Assembly: GCF_000766145.1 (NCBI RefSeq)
Contig: NZ_JNFB01000024.1
Coordinates: 62,001 to 126,000, forward strand
DNA: 64,000 bases
Reading direction: 5' to 3'
Source of the DNA: Paenilisteria newyorkensis
Lineage (GTDB): Bacteria; Bacillota; Bacilli; Lactobacillales; Listeriaceae
The position numbers were made by a program, and so were the translations under genes. A model generated the notes under the pieces. The model made no database searches, was not told where the DNA came from, and was given only the letters and a program-made list of their open reading frames with translations. Shown one piece after another: positions 26,444 through 34,841 of this stretch. Within the stretch, counting starts at the first letter, position 1, and the number at the start of each line of letters is the position of its first letter.

Positions 26444-26491
26444 GTAAAAGCGTTGAATGAGTGCCTGAGCGGTTCATTCAACGCTTTTACT
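26443..26491. terminator. Strong bidirectional terminator between convergent genes
   Basis: An 18-bp nearly perfect stem (arms starting AGTAAAAGCG and ending CGCTTTTACT) lies between DUF951 and the minus-strand gene that ends at 26490. A and T runs on both sides serve both directions. Confidence 0.85.
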
Positions 26492-26741
26492 ATGCAATGG
26501 AAGTAATAACAATGCTAATTCCAAGCATGAGAACCGCGCTTGTTAAGACGCCACCAAGAATGTAACGCTTTTGAGTAAAATTCAGCAATGCTACCGCTAA
26601 AAAGGAGAGTGCAAGTAGAATTTGAATCCAAATAGGGTAAGCAAAGCCTTCTTGTGTTTGAATCATGCTATACGTTATATTTATAAAGAGGATAGCGTAT
26701 ATAACTAGAAAAATACTGGAGATTATTTTGGGAAAAGTCAT
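26490..26741 (-). CDS. Small hydrophobic membrane protein, unknown
   Basis: The 83-aa protein has three predicted membrane helices (about residues 5-25, 34-53 and 60-82) separated by short loops, and no charged domain. A good ribosome site (AAAGGAG) precedes the ATG. No family is recognised. It is followed by the shared terminator. Confidence 0.6.
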   Translation of the reverse strand: MTFPKIISSIFLVIYAILFINITYSMIQTQEGFAYPIWIQILLALSFLAVALLNFTQKRYILGGVLTSAVLMLGISIVITSIA

Positions 26742-26767
26742 TTGGTTTAGCTCCTTTACCTTTTAGT

Positions 26768-27571
26768 TTACCATGGTTTAGAAGCGAAATACCATGAACC
26801 TGTACTCTTCAGCTGTTTGTCCATTTTTTTATTTTTAACTGTGCCAACAGCTCGTATATCTTGATATCGATATGCAGTTTGTTTATTATTTCCGTAACCA
26901 GTTGATATTTGTCCTTTTGTACGGTATTGTTTGTACGTTATATTTCCGTCAAATAAATAACCAGCTGTTAATGTACCTAAACCGACAACGCTAGCCCATC
27001 CAGATACAGTGTTTGCAATTGCACTAGTTGCTATAGTTACACCTGCAAAAGCGGCAACTGCAATTCCACCTCCGATAACTGTTACAATAGCTCCCAAAGT
27101 TTTTATAGGTTTTCCAATTTTAATTTTACCAGAGGATATATAGACAGGTGTTGATGGAGAGGATGCTTTTAATAACTGTGGGCTGTTAGTGAATTCTTCA
27201 TTCTGTAGTTCAGATTCCACAAATGTCTCCCTATCTATAGATACTTTTTCACCATCCATCGTAGCGAATTCGTCCCCAGCAACATATTCAAATAGGTGTT
27301 CTTCAATACCATCTTCAGTAGACGTTACAGTCTTTAACTCTAAAGTATCATCAGTCTTTTCGATGTTAAAGTCTACTTCTGCGTCATCATTTAAAATTAG
27401 TGTGAAGGATTGCTCAGTGCCAGTGTCTTTTAAATTTTCTACGGTGTGTGAAGGTTCATTTTCTACTAATGTTGAGGCTTTAGCTTGCACGGATTCAAAC
27501 AGGTTGATTGAAGGCGCGACTACCATAGCAAGCGCGATAGTGGGGATAATTAATGTTTGTTTCATTTTCAT
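26768..27571 (-). CDS. Secreted protein with glycine-rich hydrophobic core, unknown
   Basis: The 267-aa protein has a signal peptide ending near SVQAKAS (residues 26-32), then an acidic region of about 110 aa (ILNDDAEVDFNIEKTDD). A basic stretch (KIKIGKPIK) leads into a 45-residue Gly/Ala-rich hydrophobic segment (LGAIVTVIGGGIAVAAFAG and further). The C-terminal tail is aromatic and basic and ends GSWYFASKPW. The layout, an acidic pro-like region followed by a membrane-active core and Trp-rich end, could suit a secreted toxin or bacteriocin-like precursor. No family was recognised, so function is open. Its ribosome site is GAAAGGAC. Confidence 0.55.
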   Translation of the reverse strand: MKMKQTLIIPTIALAMVVAPSINLFESVQAKASTLVENEPSHTVENLKDTGTEQSFTLILNDDAEVDFNIEKTDDTLELKTVTSTEDGIEEHLFEYVAGDEFATMDGEKVSIDRETFVESELQNEEFTNSPQLLKASSPSTPVYISSGKIKIGKPIKTLGAIVTVIGGGIAVAAFAGVTIATSAIANTVSGWASVVGLGTLTAGYLFDGNITYKQYRTKGQISTGYGNNKQTAYRYQDIRAVGTVKNKKMDKQLKSTGSWYFASKPW

Positions 27572-27710
27572 AGTTGTTTCGTCCTTTCTATTTATGTATT
27601 CGCTTCCAAAATCAGGTTAACATAAAACTTATGGGATGTCAAATTTATGTAAAAAAGTAGTTATTTTGGATATTTTTATTCAAATAAAACGATTTTTAAT
27701 TTTAAAATAC

Positions 27711-27756
27711 GAAAGGCCAAGACACTACCGATCTCATGTAGTCATCTTGGCCTTTC
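27711..27756 (-). terminator. Terminator of the 94-aa protein gene
   Basis: A 12-bp perfect stem (GAAAGGCCAAGA / TCTTGGCCTTTC) has a T-rich tail in the minus direction. Confidence 0.75.
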
Positions 27757-27767
27757 ATCATGCGATA

Positions 27768-28052
27768 TTACTTTCCGCCAAATAAATCTTTAATTCCATC
27801 CACGATATTTCCAACATCACCGAGCGATTCTGTGATATTTGCGTTTTCTGTTACTTGGTCAACGAGGCCGCCAGCTTGTTCGCTGATTTGACCTGTGATT
27901 TCTTCGGGGTTGATTTGTTCGGTTAGGTTTTGTGCTTGTTCTGTCAGATCTGTTGCGCCACCAGTTACTTGATCGACGACGTCACCTGCACCGCCGAGTA
28001 AATCGGTTACTTTTTCTGTTGCCATATCTTTCAAAAAATCGAATAAAGCCAT
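27768..28052 (-). CDS. Small amphipathic helical protein, unknown
   Basis: The 94-aa protein starts at the ATG at 28052 (MALFDFLKDMATEKV), with AAAGGAG seven bases upstream. The longer frame from 28157 crosses a terminator and is rejected. The sequence is made of short amphipathic helices with repeated D-V-V-D-Q-V-T and Q-I-type patterns and no Cys. No family is recognised with confidence. A membrane-surface or coiled role is possible. Confidence 0.6.
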   Translation of the reverse strand: MALFDFLKDMATEKVTDLLGGAGDVVDQVTGGATDLTEQAQNLTEQINPEEITGQISEQAGGLVDQVTENANITESLGDVGNIVDGIKDLFGGK

Positions 28053-28104
28053 ACTATCGTCTCCTTTTGTGCGATTTTCATAGACTCCGTTTCCAAAAAA
28101 AGTA

Positions 28105-28140
28105 CGCAAAAAAGACCTTACGTAAGAAACGTAAGGTCTC
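28105..28140 (-). terminator. Terminator after the pectate-lyase-like protein gene
   Basis: A 10-bp stem (GACCTTACGT / ACGTAAGGTC) is followed, on the minus strand, by TTTTTT. Confidence 0.8.
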
Positions 28141-28281
28141 GCAAACAATGATATCATTGCTAGTAAAGCCGGGGTTTCCCCGTACTGACGACTCTACTAT
28201 TACTGCTACTCCCCTTATCGGGAACGAGAATATGAATTACTTACAGAATAGCATGATTTCACGCCAAGTGCAAGGCTATCC

Positions 28282-29457
28282 TTATTTTGTTAATTTGAAA
28301 GAACCCATTGTTTTGAAGTCATACGTGACAATGGAGTTATCGCCAGCGAATGATTGAACGGATAGGTTGGTTCCAGATCCAGACAAGAACGCGCGTAGGT
28401 TTGTTGCTGTGTAGATTGCGTCTGTTGTTTTTGTGCCTAGCGTTAGTGTTTGTGGTGTGTTGAATTGCACGAGGCTACCTGAACTTACGCTGAAAATGTT
28501 ACCTTTTGGGTTGTTTGATTTCAAGTAAACGTTTGCTACATCTTTAAAATCAATCACGGATTTCGCTGTTTTGATGAGTTGTGTTGATTTAGCGCCGCCA
28601 TTTAGGACAAAGCTAGCATCTTTTTCAACGTCCAAACCTGTGGAAGCATAGATTAGGCCTGCTGTACCGGCTGCGTCTTGATTGAATTCTGTGCTTGAGT
28701 TAGCGCCAAATGTTGGTTTTCCATTCATATAAAGTGCGACATCTACAGAGTTTGTTGTAAGTTTAGAGCCGGATTCTGTAGAGAAGAATGGTGTTGCGCC
28801 AGTCATGTTGAAGACTTTTTTCGCGGATGTGATATTAACAGTCGCATTTTCGCTAACGTAAACTTTTGGATTTGCTTGGGCCATTAGGAAGGCATCAGCG
28901 GTTGTTGTAGCCGTGAAATGAACGTTTTTATCGAATACGATGGTGTTTACTTTCGCGATTTCAAGTGTGGATGTTGTTGTTACTTTTGTTGTGCCGTGGA
29001 AGGTAACAGCGCCTTTTGGAGCATAGGCTACTTGTTTACCGGTGAACGTCACGTTGTTAAGCGCGAGTTGTCCAGGCGTTTCGGTGCGGTAAATACCGTA
29101 TGAACCAGTGGATTCAATAGATAGGTCCTCAAGTGCGATGACACCGAATTGTTTTGCGTTGATTACATACTTGCTCATGTCTAGTTTATGGTTATTACCT
29201 AGAACTAGCGGGTTATGTTGCCCAGGAATGATGATATCGCTCGTCGCAGTGATGTCCGCGTTGATAGAAATGATATCTGTTGGTGACGTTTCCAAAGCAT
29301 TTTTTAACTCTGCAAAAGTAGTGACAGTAACCGTTTTGACTTCGGCTGCTTGTGCTACGACATTAGAAATATTTCCTCCAAAAGATAATGATGTTGGCGC
29401 GATGAGAACCGCTGCCGCTGTTAAAACGGATAAACCAAGTTTTGTTGTTGTTTTCAT
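28282..29457 (-). CDS. Secreted pectate-lyase-like adhesive domain protein
   Basis: The 391-aa protein starts at MKTTTKLGLSVLTAAAVL (ATG at 29457, AAAGGAGAG upstream), giving a normal signal peptide cut near VVAQAAE. The frame extending to 29517 adds a non-signal prefix and is rejected. The mature protein opens with TVTTFAELKNALETSPTDIISINADI, the entry strand of the Listeria pectate-lyase-like adhesive domain, and continues as a right-handed beta-helix-like series of short repeats. Unlike many relatives it has no LPXTG or other anchor and ends after the helix (MGSFKLTK), so it is probably released or loosely wall-bound. Confidence 0.75.
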   Translation of the reverse strand: MKTTTKLGLSVLTAAAVLIAPTSLSFGGNISNVVAQAAEVKTVTVTTFAELKNALETSPTDIISINADITATSDIIIPGQHNPLVLGNNHKLDMSKYVINAKQFGVIALEDLSIESTGSYGIYRTETPGQLALNNVTFTGKQVAYAPKGAVTFHGTTKVTTTSTLEIAKVNTIVFDKNVHFTATTTADAFLMAQANPKVYVSENATVNITSAKKVFNMTGATPFFSTESGSKLTTNSVDVALYMNGKPTFGANSSTEFNQDAAGTAGLIYASTGLDVEKDASFVLNGGAKSTQLIKTAKSVIDFKDVANVYLKSNNPKGNIFSVSSGSLVQFNTPQTLTLGTKTTDAIYTATNLRAFLSGSGTNLSVQSFAGDNSIVTYDFKTMGSFKLTK

Positions 29458-29800
29458 TTTTTTCTCTCCTTTTGTTGTAGTTAATGCAAAATTGGCCAAA
29501 AATGCAACTCCAGCCATGATACCATGTTATAGCTGCGTTCAGGGGTGACAGTTATGTGGATAAAAAACGAAAAGAGTGTGAACAAACCTAACTGGGAGCG
29601 CTACTATCGTAATATATGTTCGTTTTTCGCGTAAAATCAGATGATACTATAGACTTATAGGTACACAATGATACTTTTTTAAAGGAGGGATTGGCGACGA
29701 ATTGGGGTTTGTAAGGGCTTATAGTTGTTTTCCGAGCGTATGTTTTGTAGAATGGAGTTAGTATTACTTTATAATTATTATAAAAACGGAGGTTAGATGA
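29458..29800. other. Intergenic interval before catalase
   Basis: The interval is about 340 bp between divergent genes. It holds a single DnaA 9-mer (TGTGGATAA, 29555-29563), an AAAAACGAA / TTCGTTTTT inverted repeat (near 29564 and 29619), an AAAGGAGGG near 29680 followed by only seven codons, and the PerR box at 29769. No gene was seen. Confidence 0.55.
29769..29783 (+). promoter_or_regulatory. PerR box upstream of catalase
   Basis: TTATAATTATTATAA matches the PerR operator consensus (TTATAATnATTATAA) completely and lies 17 bp before the catalase ATG. Peroxide-inducible, PerR-repressed expression is expected. Confidence 0.88.
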
Positions 29801-31261
29801 ATGAGTAAAAAACTAACAACAAACCAAGGTGTTCCAATTGGTGATAACCAGAATTCAATGACGGCAGGGCATCGTGGTCCTACATTATTGGAAGATTACG
29901 TGTTAATCGAGAAGCTAGCTCATTTTGATCGTGAACGTGTTCCGGAACGTGTGGTGCATGCTCGTGGAATTGGTGCGCATGGCGTATTTACAGTTAAAAA
30001 TAGCATGAAGAAATACACGAAAGCTGCTTTTTTACAAGAAGAAGGACAGCAAACAGAGGTTTTCGCGCGTTTTTCTACGGTAATTCACGGCTTGCATTCT
30101 CCTGAAACGTTGCGTGATCCACGTGGTTTTGCGGTTAAATTTTACACGGAAGAGGGAAATTACGATTTTGTTGGTAATAACTTGCCTGTATTCTTTATTC
30201 GTGATGCGATTAAATTCCCGGATGTTATTCATTCTTTGAAGCCGGATCCAAGCACGAATATGCAAGATGCGAACCGTTATTGGGACTTTTTCAGCTTGAC
30301 TCCTGAGGCTACGACGATGATTACATACCTATTCAGTGATGAGGGTATTCCTGCTTCGTTCCGTCAAATTCGTGGTTCGAGTGTGCATGCTTTTAAATGG
30401 ACGAATGAAGAAGGCAAAACGGTTTACATCAAAATGCGTTGGGTGCCAAAAGAGGGTATCGTGAACCTTTCGACGGACCAAGCGGCGCAAATTCAGGCGA
30501 AAGAGTTTAGCCATGCGACTCGCGATCTTTATGAAGCGATTGAAAACGGCGATTTCCCTGAGTGGGAGCTCTACATTCAAGTGCTTGACCCTGCGGACAT
30601 CGATAACTATGATTTTAACCCGCTTGATGCGACGAAAGACTGGTTTGAAGATGTTTTCCCGTATGAGCATGTTGGGACAATGGTGTTGAATCGCAATCCT
30701 GAGAACATTTTTGCGGAAACGGAATCGGTTGGTTTCAATCCGGGCGTGCTTGTACCTGGAATTTTGCCGTCTGAGGATCGTATGTTGCAAGGTCGTCTGT
30801 TCTCGTATTCGGATACGCAGCGTCACCGTGTTGGGCCGAACTACTTGCAATTGCCGATTAATAGTCCAAAAGTGGATGTGAATAATAATCAGCGTGACGG
30901 CGCGATGCCGTTCAAACAGCAAACGAGCTCGATTAACTATGAGCCGAATAGCTATGATACGACGCCAAAAGAGACGCCGCGTTATGTGGAAGATGAGCAA
31001 GATTTGGTTGCTGGTAAGCTTGGCCGTATTGAGCAACAAAAACCGAACAACTTTGGTCATGCGCGCGAGGTTTGGAACCGTTATTCTGACGGCGAGCGTG
31101 ACGCGCTAGTGAACAACATTGTTGGCGATTGGGAAGGCGTTCGCGAGGATATCAAAATCCGTAACCTGCGCAACTTCTATCAAGTGGAACCAGTATTTGC
31201 AGAACGCGTGGCAAAAGGAACTGGCGTTGACTTGGAGAAACATATTGCTGATTTGAAATAA
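29801..31261 (+). CDS. kat: Haem catalase (monofunctional, clade 3 type)
   Basis: The 486-aa protein breaks down hydrogen peroxide in the cytoplasm. The distal His is His53 in RVVHARGIGAHG, the distal Asn lies in FVGNNLPVFFIRD (126-127), and the proximal haem ligand is Tyr336 in RLFSYSDTQRHR. The length is that of small-subunit catalases. The ribosome site CGGAGG overlaps the region just after the PerR box. A terminator follows at 31272. Confidence 0.97.
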   Translation: MSKKLTTNQGVPIGDNQNSMTAGHRGPTLLEDYVLIEKLAHFDRERVPERVVHARGIGAHGVFTVKNSMKKYTKAAFLQEEGQQTEVFARFSTVIHGLHSPETLRDPRGFAVKFYTEEGNYDFVGNNLPVFFIRDAIKFPDVIHSLKPDPSTNMQDANRYWDFFSLTPEATTMITYLFSDEGIPASFRQIRGSSVHAFKWTNEEGKTVYIKMRWVPKEGIVNLSTDQAAQIQAKEFSHATRDLYEAIENGDFPEWELYIQVLDPADIDNYDFNPLDATKDWFEDVFPYEHVGTMVLNRNPENIFAETESVGFNPGVLVPGILPSEDRMLQGRLFSYSDTQRHRVGPNYLQLPINSPKVDVNNNQRDGAMPFKQQTSSINYEPNSYDTTPKETPRYVEDEQDLVAGKLGRIEQQKPNNFGHAREVWNRYSDGERDALVNNIVGDWEGVREDIKIRNLRNFYQVEPVFAERVAKGTGVDLEKHIADLK

Positions 31262-31271
31262 GATTTGATGA

Positions 31272-31303
31272 GACCGGTGGGGCATGATGCTTCATCGGTT
31301 TTT
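31272..31303 (+). terminator. Terminator after catalase
   Basis: A 7-bp stem (ACCGGTG / CATCGGT, one G-T pair) with a 10-nt loop is followed by TTTTTG. Confidence 0.65.
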
Positions 31304-31465
31304 GTTGGGGCTGTTCGAATAAAAAGAGTTACAGCCCCAATATGCATGAGAGCGAAGCGAGCATGTAAACCATCAGTGGCTGTTCGAATAAAAAGAGTTA
31401 CAGCGCCAATATGCATGAGAGCGAAGCGAGCATGTAAACCTTCTGTAGCTGTTCGAAATACATAT
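31304..31465 (+). repeat. Tandem 69-bp intergenic repeat, two full copies and one partial
   Basis: The core CTGTTCGAATAAAAAGAG starts at 31311 and 31380, and a third partial copy at 31449, so the period is 69 bp. Each copy can fold: GGGGCTGT pairs with ACAGCCCC. A diverged copy lies at 46641. The stem bases co-vary between copies. Confidence 0.85.
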
Positions 31466-31603
31466 GAAAAATAGGCGTTATAAAGAGAGCACTTCCATGG
31501 TAAGGAAGAGGTCAGGGGTTATTAGTTTTTAGATGATTTTTCAAGTTAGAACTCGCCTTTTACGGGGAATAAGATAGGGAACGCAAAGGGAGATGAGGCA
31601 TAT

Positions 31604-32302
31604 ATGCGATTTATCAAAGACCATTGGTTGATGTTGGGGATTATTATTATTGGTTTGCTGTTTATTATCGTGCCTGTTTTGACGCGGAGTATTGATAATG
31701 AGTTGACGATTGACGGGATGTATAATTTTATCGGTTCGTTCTTTGGAATTATTGGTGCTGTGATGCTGGCTTTTAGTGAGACGAAGCAACAGAATAAGGC
31801 GTTGCGGGATGAGATTGATCTGAATGCGCGGAAAGAGCGGCAGATTCAAGCTGAATTTTTATACAAGGAATTGCTTTTTCAGAAGATAGAGAAGACGTAT
31901 GGATTGCTGAACACGGCGATTTATAAAAATGAGGAAATTATGAGCTTTATTAAGGATATTGGGCAGATTTTGGAGAGTGAGAAAATACGGGCGCGGTTGA
32001 TTGAGAATCGGAATGAGACGGAGAAGTATATTCACGAGATTGAGTTGATGAGTATTTATTTTCCGGATGATTTGGAGAAGGTGAAGTTGATTGTGTCGAC
32101 GTTTAATTACAGTAATAAATATTTGAGTACGATGGAGCATGAGCTTTTGATTGGGGATTCGAAGGGTTTTCGCAAGGAGTTGGATCATTATAAGGTGGTC
32201 GTAAAGCGCTTGGTGCAGGTGATGGACGAGCTGTCGATTGATATGCTGGGGAGTATGAACGCGGAGATTAACAAGCTGAATGATATCGGAAATACGGTTT
32301 AG
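31604..32302 (+). CDS. Two-TM protein with long cytoplasmic helical domain, unknown
   Basis: The 232-aa protein has two membrane helices (about residues 8-26 and 40-58), then a charged helical region of about 170 aa rich in E, K and L with coiled-coil character (ETKQQNKALRDEIDLNARKERQIQ). The plan is seen in many uncharacterised membrane-bound sensors and in some phage-defence accessory proteins. Nothing here proves such a role. It is preceded by the 69-bp repeat region and followed by ychF with its own spacer. Confidence 0.6.
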   Translation: MRFIKDHWLMLGIIIIGLLFIIVPVLTRSIDNELTIDGMYNFIGSFFGIIGAVMLAFSETKQQNKALRDEIDLNARKERQIQAEFLYKELLFQKIEKTYGLLNTAIYKNEEIMSFIKDIGQILESEKIRARLIENRNETEKYIHEIELMSIYFPDDLEKVKLIVSTFNYSNKYLSTMEHELLIGDSKGFRKELDHYKVVVKRLVQVMDELSIDMLGSMNAEINKLNDIGNTV

Positions 32303-32418
32303 GCGGCGTGTGGTAAATTCTTGTGTCTTTTTATTGGGAAAACCTTTATAATAGATACATGAGTGGAATATAAAATGAGGGAAGCGATTGTGCTTTTCGA
32401 TCAAAGGAGTTCATTTAA

Positions 32419-33522
32419 ATGGCATTAACAGCAGGTATTGTTGGTCTTCCAAACGTTGGGAAATCAACACTTTTTAACGCGATTACGAAATCAAAAGTGG
32501 AAGCGGCAAACTATCCTTTCGCGACGATTGAACCGAATATGGGAATTGTTGAGGTTCCTGATGCGCGTCTGAACAAATTGACGGAGCTTGTGAAACCGAA
32601 GAAAACGGTACCGACGACATTCGAATTTACGGATATTGCGGGAATCGTGAAGGGCGCGAGTAAGGGTGAGGGGCTTGGAAATCAGTTCTTGTCTCATATT
32701 CGCCAAGTGGACGCGATTTGTCACGTAACGCGTTGTTTTGAAGATGAAAACATCACGCATGTGGAAGGCCGCATTGACCCGCTTGATGATATCGCGGTCA
32801 TTAATTTGGAGCTTATTTTGGCAGATTTAGAGACGGTTGATAAGCGCATTAGCCGTGTTGAGAAGCTGGCGACGAAGCAAAAAGATAAAGATGCGATTGC
32901 GGAATATAATGTTCTTGTGAAGCTGAAAGAGGCTTTGGAGAATGATAAACCGGCTCGTTCTATTGAATTTAATGACGATGAGGACAAAATTGTTCGTGGA
33001 TTGTTCTTGTTGACGCGTAAACCGGTATTGTACGTGGCGAACGTTGCTGAGGATGAGGTTGGCGATCCAGATAACAATAAATACGTGCAACAAGTGCGTG
33101 AATTGGCTGCTGGCGAAGGTTCTGAGGTTATCGTTATTTGTGCGCGTGCGGAGGAAGAGATTGCTGAGCTTGATGAGGAAGATAAAGCGGAATTCCTTGA
33201 GGCACTTGGTATTGAAGAGTCTGGCTTGGATCAATTGATTCGTGCAGCGTATACGTTACTTGGCTTGTCTACTTACTTTACGGCAGGTGTTCAAGAAGTT
33301 CGTGCTTGGACATTCCGCAATGGCATGAAGGCTCCAGCATGTGCCGGCGTCATTCATACGGATTTCGAACGTGGATTCATTCGTGCTGAAGTGGTTTCAT
33401 ATGATGATTTGCTAGAACACGGTTCAGAACAAGCCGCAAAAGTGGCTGGGAGACTGCGTTCTGAAGGTAAGGAATATGTGATGAAAGATGGGGATGTCGT
33501 GCATTTCCTATTCAACGTCTAA
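32419..33522 (+). CDS. ychF: Ribosome-binding ATPase/GTPase YchF
   Basis: The 367-aa Obg-family P-loop protein prefers ATP. G1 is GLPNVGKS (residues 8-15) and G3 is DIAGIVKGASKGEGLGNQFL, with the YchF-specific G4 variant near 200. The C-terminal TGS-like domain ends GDVVHFLFNV. It binds ribosomes and has been tied to stress response. It is a Listeria and Bacillus near-origin gene. Confidence 0.97.
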   Translation: MALTAGIVGLPNVGKSTLFNAITKSKVEAANYPFATIEPNMGIVEVPDARLNKLTELVKPKKTVPTTFEFTDIAGIVKGASKGEGLGNQFLSHIRQVDAICHVTRCFEDENITHVEGRIDPLDDIAVINLELILADLETVDKRISRVEKLATKQKDKDAIAEYNVLVKLKEALENDKPARSIEFNDDEDKIVRGLFLLTRKPVLYVANVAEDEVGDPDNNKYVQQVRELAAGEGSEVIVICARAEEEIAELDEEDKAEFLEALGIEESGLDQLIRAAYTLLGLSTYFTAGVQEVRAWTFRNGMKAPACAGVIHTDFERGFIRAEVVSYDDLLEHGSEQAAKVAGRLRSEGKEYVMKDGDVVHFLFNV

Positions 33523-33530
33523 TCTCTCAA

Positions 33531-33590
33531 CGGACCGACAAACGCTCATTTAAACGCGCTTTGCCCAGGATCTAAGTATTTGTCGGCCCG
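33531..33590. repeat. Long inverted repeat after ychF
   Basis: CGGACCGACAAA (33531-33542) can pair with TTTGTCGGCCCG (33579-33590), 11 of 12 positions, across a 36-nt loop. No T run follows, so it is not a typical terminator. It may stabilise the mRNA end. Confidence 0.55.
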
Positions 33591-33612
33591 CTGAGGTTTG
33601 GCGGTTATAGTT

Positions 33613-33651
33613 AAAAAATCGTTTTGCCAGGGATGGTGAGGCGGTTTTTTT
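33613..33651. terminator. Bidirectional terminator between ychF and the MFS gene
   Basis: A-rich and T-rich arms (AAAAAATCG...CGGTTTTTT) flank a GCC/GGT stem. It serves both converging genes. Confidence 0.7.
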
Positions 33652-34831
33652 ATGCGTGTATGATGACTCGTTTTTTCAAGAAAATGATGCATCCGAATGC
33701 GATGATGGGCAACGTGGCTAGTAGTAATAGTGTCAGATTTACATTGAAGTATTTTATGAGTGAGCCGGCTACAATTGGGATGAGGAGTGAAGATAGGCCT
33801 GTGAAAATGCTTAGCGCGAATAGCTGGCTCGTGGATTGCATTCGTTCTGTGGTCATATGGAAAATCAGTTGTTTCGATGCAATCATGATAATCGGCGTTG
33901 TGAGGAATTGTAATCCGCTCAGCAAAATAATAACCCACACGTTCTCCGTGAGTGAAAAACCGATAAATTGCGTCGTTAGTGTCACGGCACAAATCATTAG
34001 CAAAGCGAAGTTGCTATATTTGCGCAAAAAGGCGGCTCCGAATAAGTAGGATGGTATTTCAAGTAAGGATTGAATCGACCATTTGTAACCAATCTGCAAG
34101 TCCGACGCGCCTAGCTGCAACATTTTATCGACAACGGTAATGTTATTCGCAATAATCACGCTGTAAAGTAGGAATAAAATAAAAACTAACAAACGATAAT
34201 CCTTATTAAAAATGACTTCCTTAAAATCTGCCAACGTCACTTTTGCGCTGTGCTTCGCCGATTCTCCAACATCAGTCAGGAAAAAAATAAGTACTAAACT
34301 AAACAGCGATAATAAAAAAATCCCGAAACTCAAGCCCGTATAACCAGCTTTTGCGATTAAAAATGATAATAAAATACTGCCGCCAGCCCAGCCGATGGAG
34401 CCGAATGCTTTTATAAATGGGAAGTTATTTCGCAGATAAGGACTACTTTTTAAAATCCATGTGTCGCTCAGTCCGGTACACGTATTAATGAGGCCACCAC
34501 TAATGGCGAGTAGGAGTAGATGCAGGAAAAACAGTTTCGATTCGGTCAGGTAGAACAGGCATGTGGTGAGTAAATAGATGATCATCAAAACGACAATAAA
34601 CCGCTTAATTGTCTGGTATTTATCCGCAAAAAATCCGATAAACATCTGCAAAAAAATCGTAATTAAGGCGTAAGAAGATAACAAAATACCCCGTTCCATC
34701 TCATCATAGCCAATCTTTGATAAAAACGGCGTAAATTGCGTTAAACCAAAGGAAAAAGCCATATACATACATACGTAAAGCCAACTAAAAAGTCTTCGTT
34801 CTCGTTCTTGATTCACAGAGAAAATCTCCAT
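33650..34831 (-). CDS. MFS transporter, oligosaccharide:H+ symporter-like (MFS_1_like)
   Basis: The protein is up to 393 aa with 12 predicted membrane helices. The start region (FSWLYVCMYMAFSFGLTQFTPFL) and GFFADKYQTIKR, a loop 2-3 motif A variant, resemble LacY/MFS_1_like sugar symporters. It is the last gene of the maltose-type operon, so a second, PTS-independent sugar route or sugar export is plausible. A ribosome site AGGAATGGAG lies nine bases before a GTG at 34816, which may be the true start instead of the ATG at 34831. Confidence 0.75.
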   Translation of the reverse strand: MEIFSVNQERERRLFSWLYVCMYMAFSFGLTQFTPFLSKIGYDEMERGILLSSYALITIFLQMFIGFFADKYQTIKRFIVVLMIIYLLTTCLFYLTESKLFFLHLLLLAISGGLINTCTGLSDTWILKSSPYLRNNFPFIKAFGSIGWAGGSILLSFLIAKAGYTGLSFGIFLLSLFSLVLIFFLTDVGESAKHSAKVTLADFKEVIFNKDYRLLVFILFLLYSVIIANNITVVDKMLQLGASDLQIGYKWSIQSLLEIPSYLFGAAFLRKYSNFALLMICAVTLTTQFIGFSLTENVWVIILLSGLQFLTTPIIMIASKQLIFHMTTERMQSTSQLFALSIFTGLSSLLIPIVAGSLIKYFNVNLTLLLLATLPIIAFGCIIFLKKRVIIHA

Positions 34832-34841
34832 TCCTATTAAG

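Larger units (their letters stand above)
31262..31603. other. Intergenic interval after catalase
   Basis: This 342-bp interval holds the catalase terminator, the 69-bp tandem repeat and, from about 31466 to 31603, sequence with nothing recognisable except the ribosome site of the next gene. Confidence 0.6.

Noticed and set aside
29680-29710. Leader peptide with strong ribosome site before catalase
   Set aside because: The frame after AAAGGAGGG stops after seven codons and nothing else supports it.
30329-31060. Minus-strand frame of 243 codons inside catalase
   Set aside because: Complement of a highly conserved gene; composition typical of a shadow frame.
31304-31465. CRISPR array
   Set aside because: Only two full units of 69 bp without distinct unique spacers between short repeats; no cas genes in the window.
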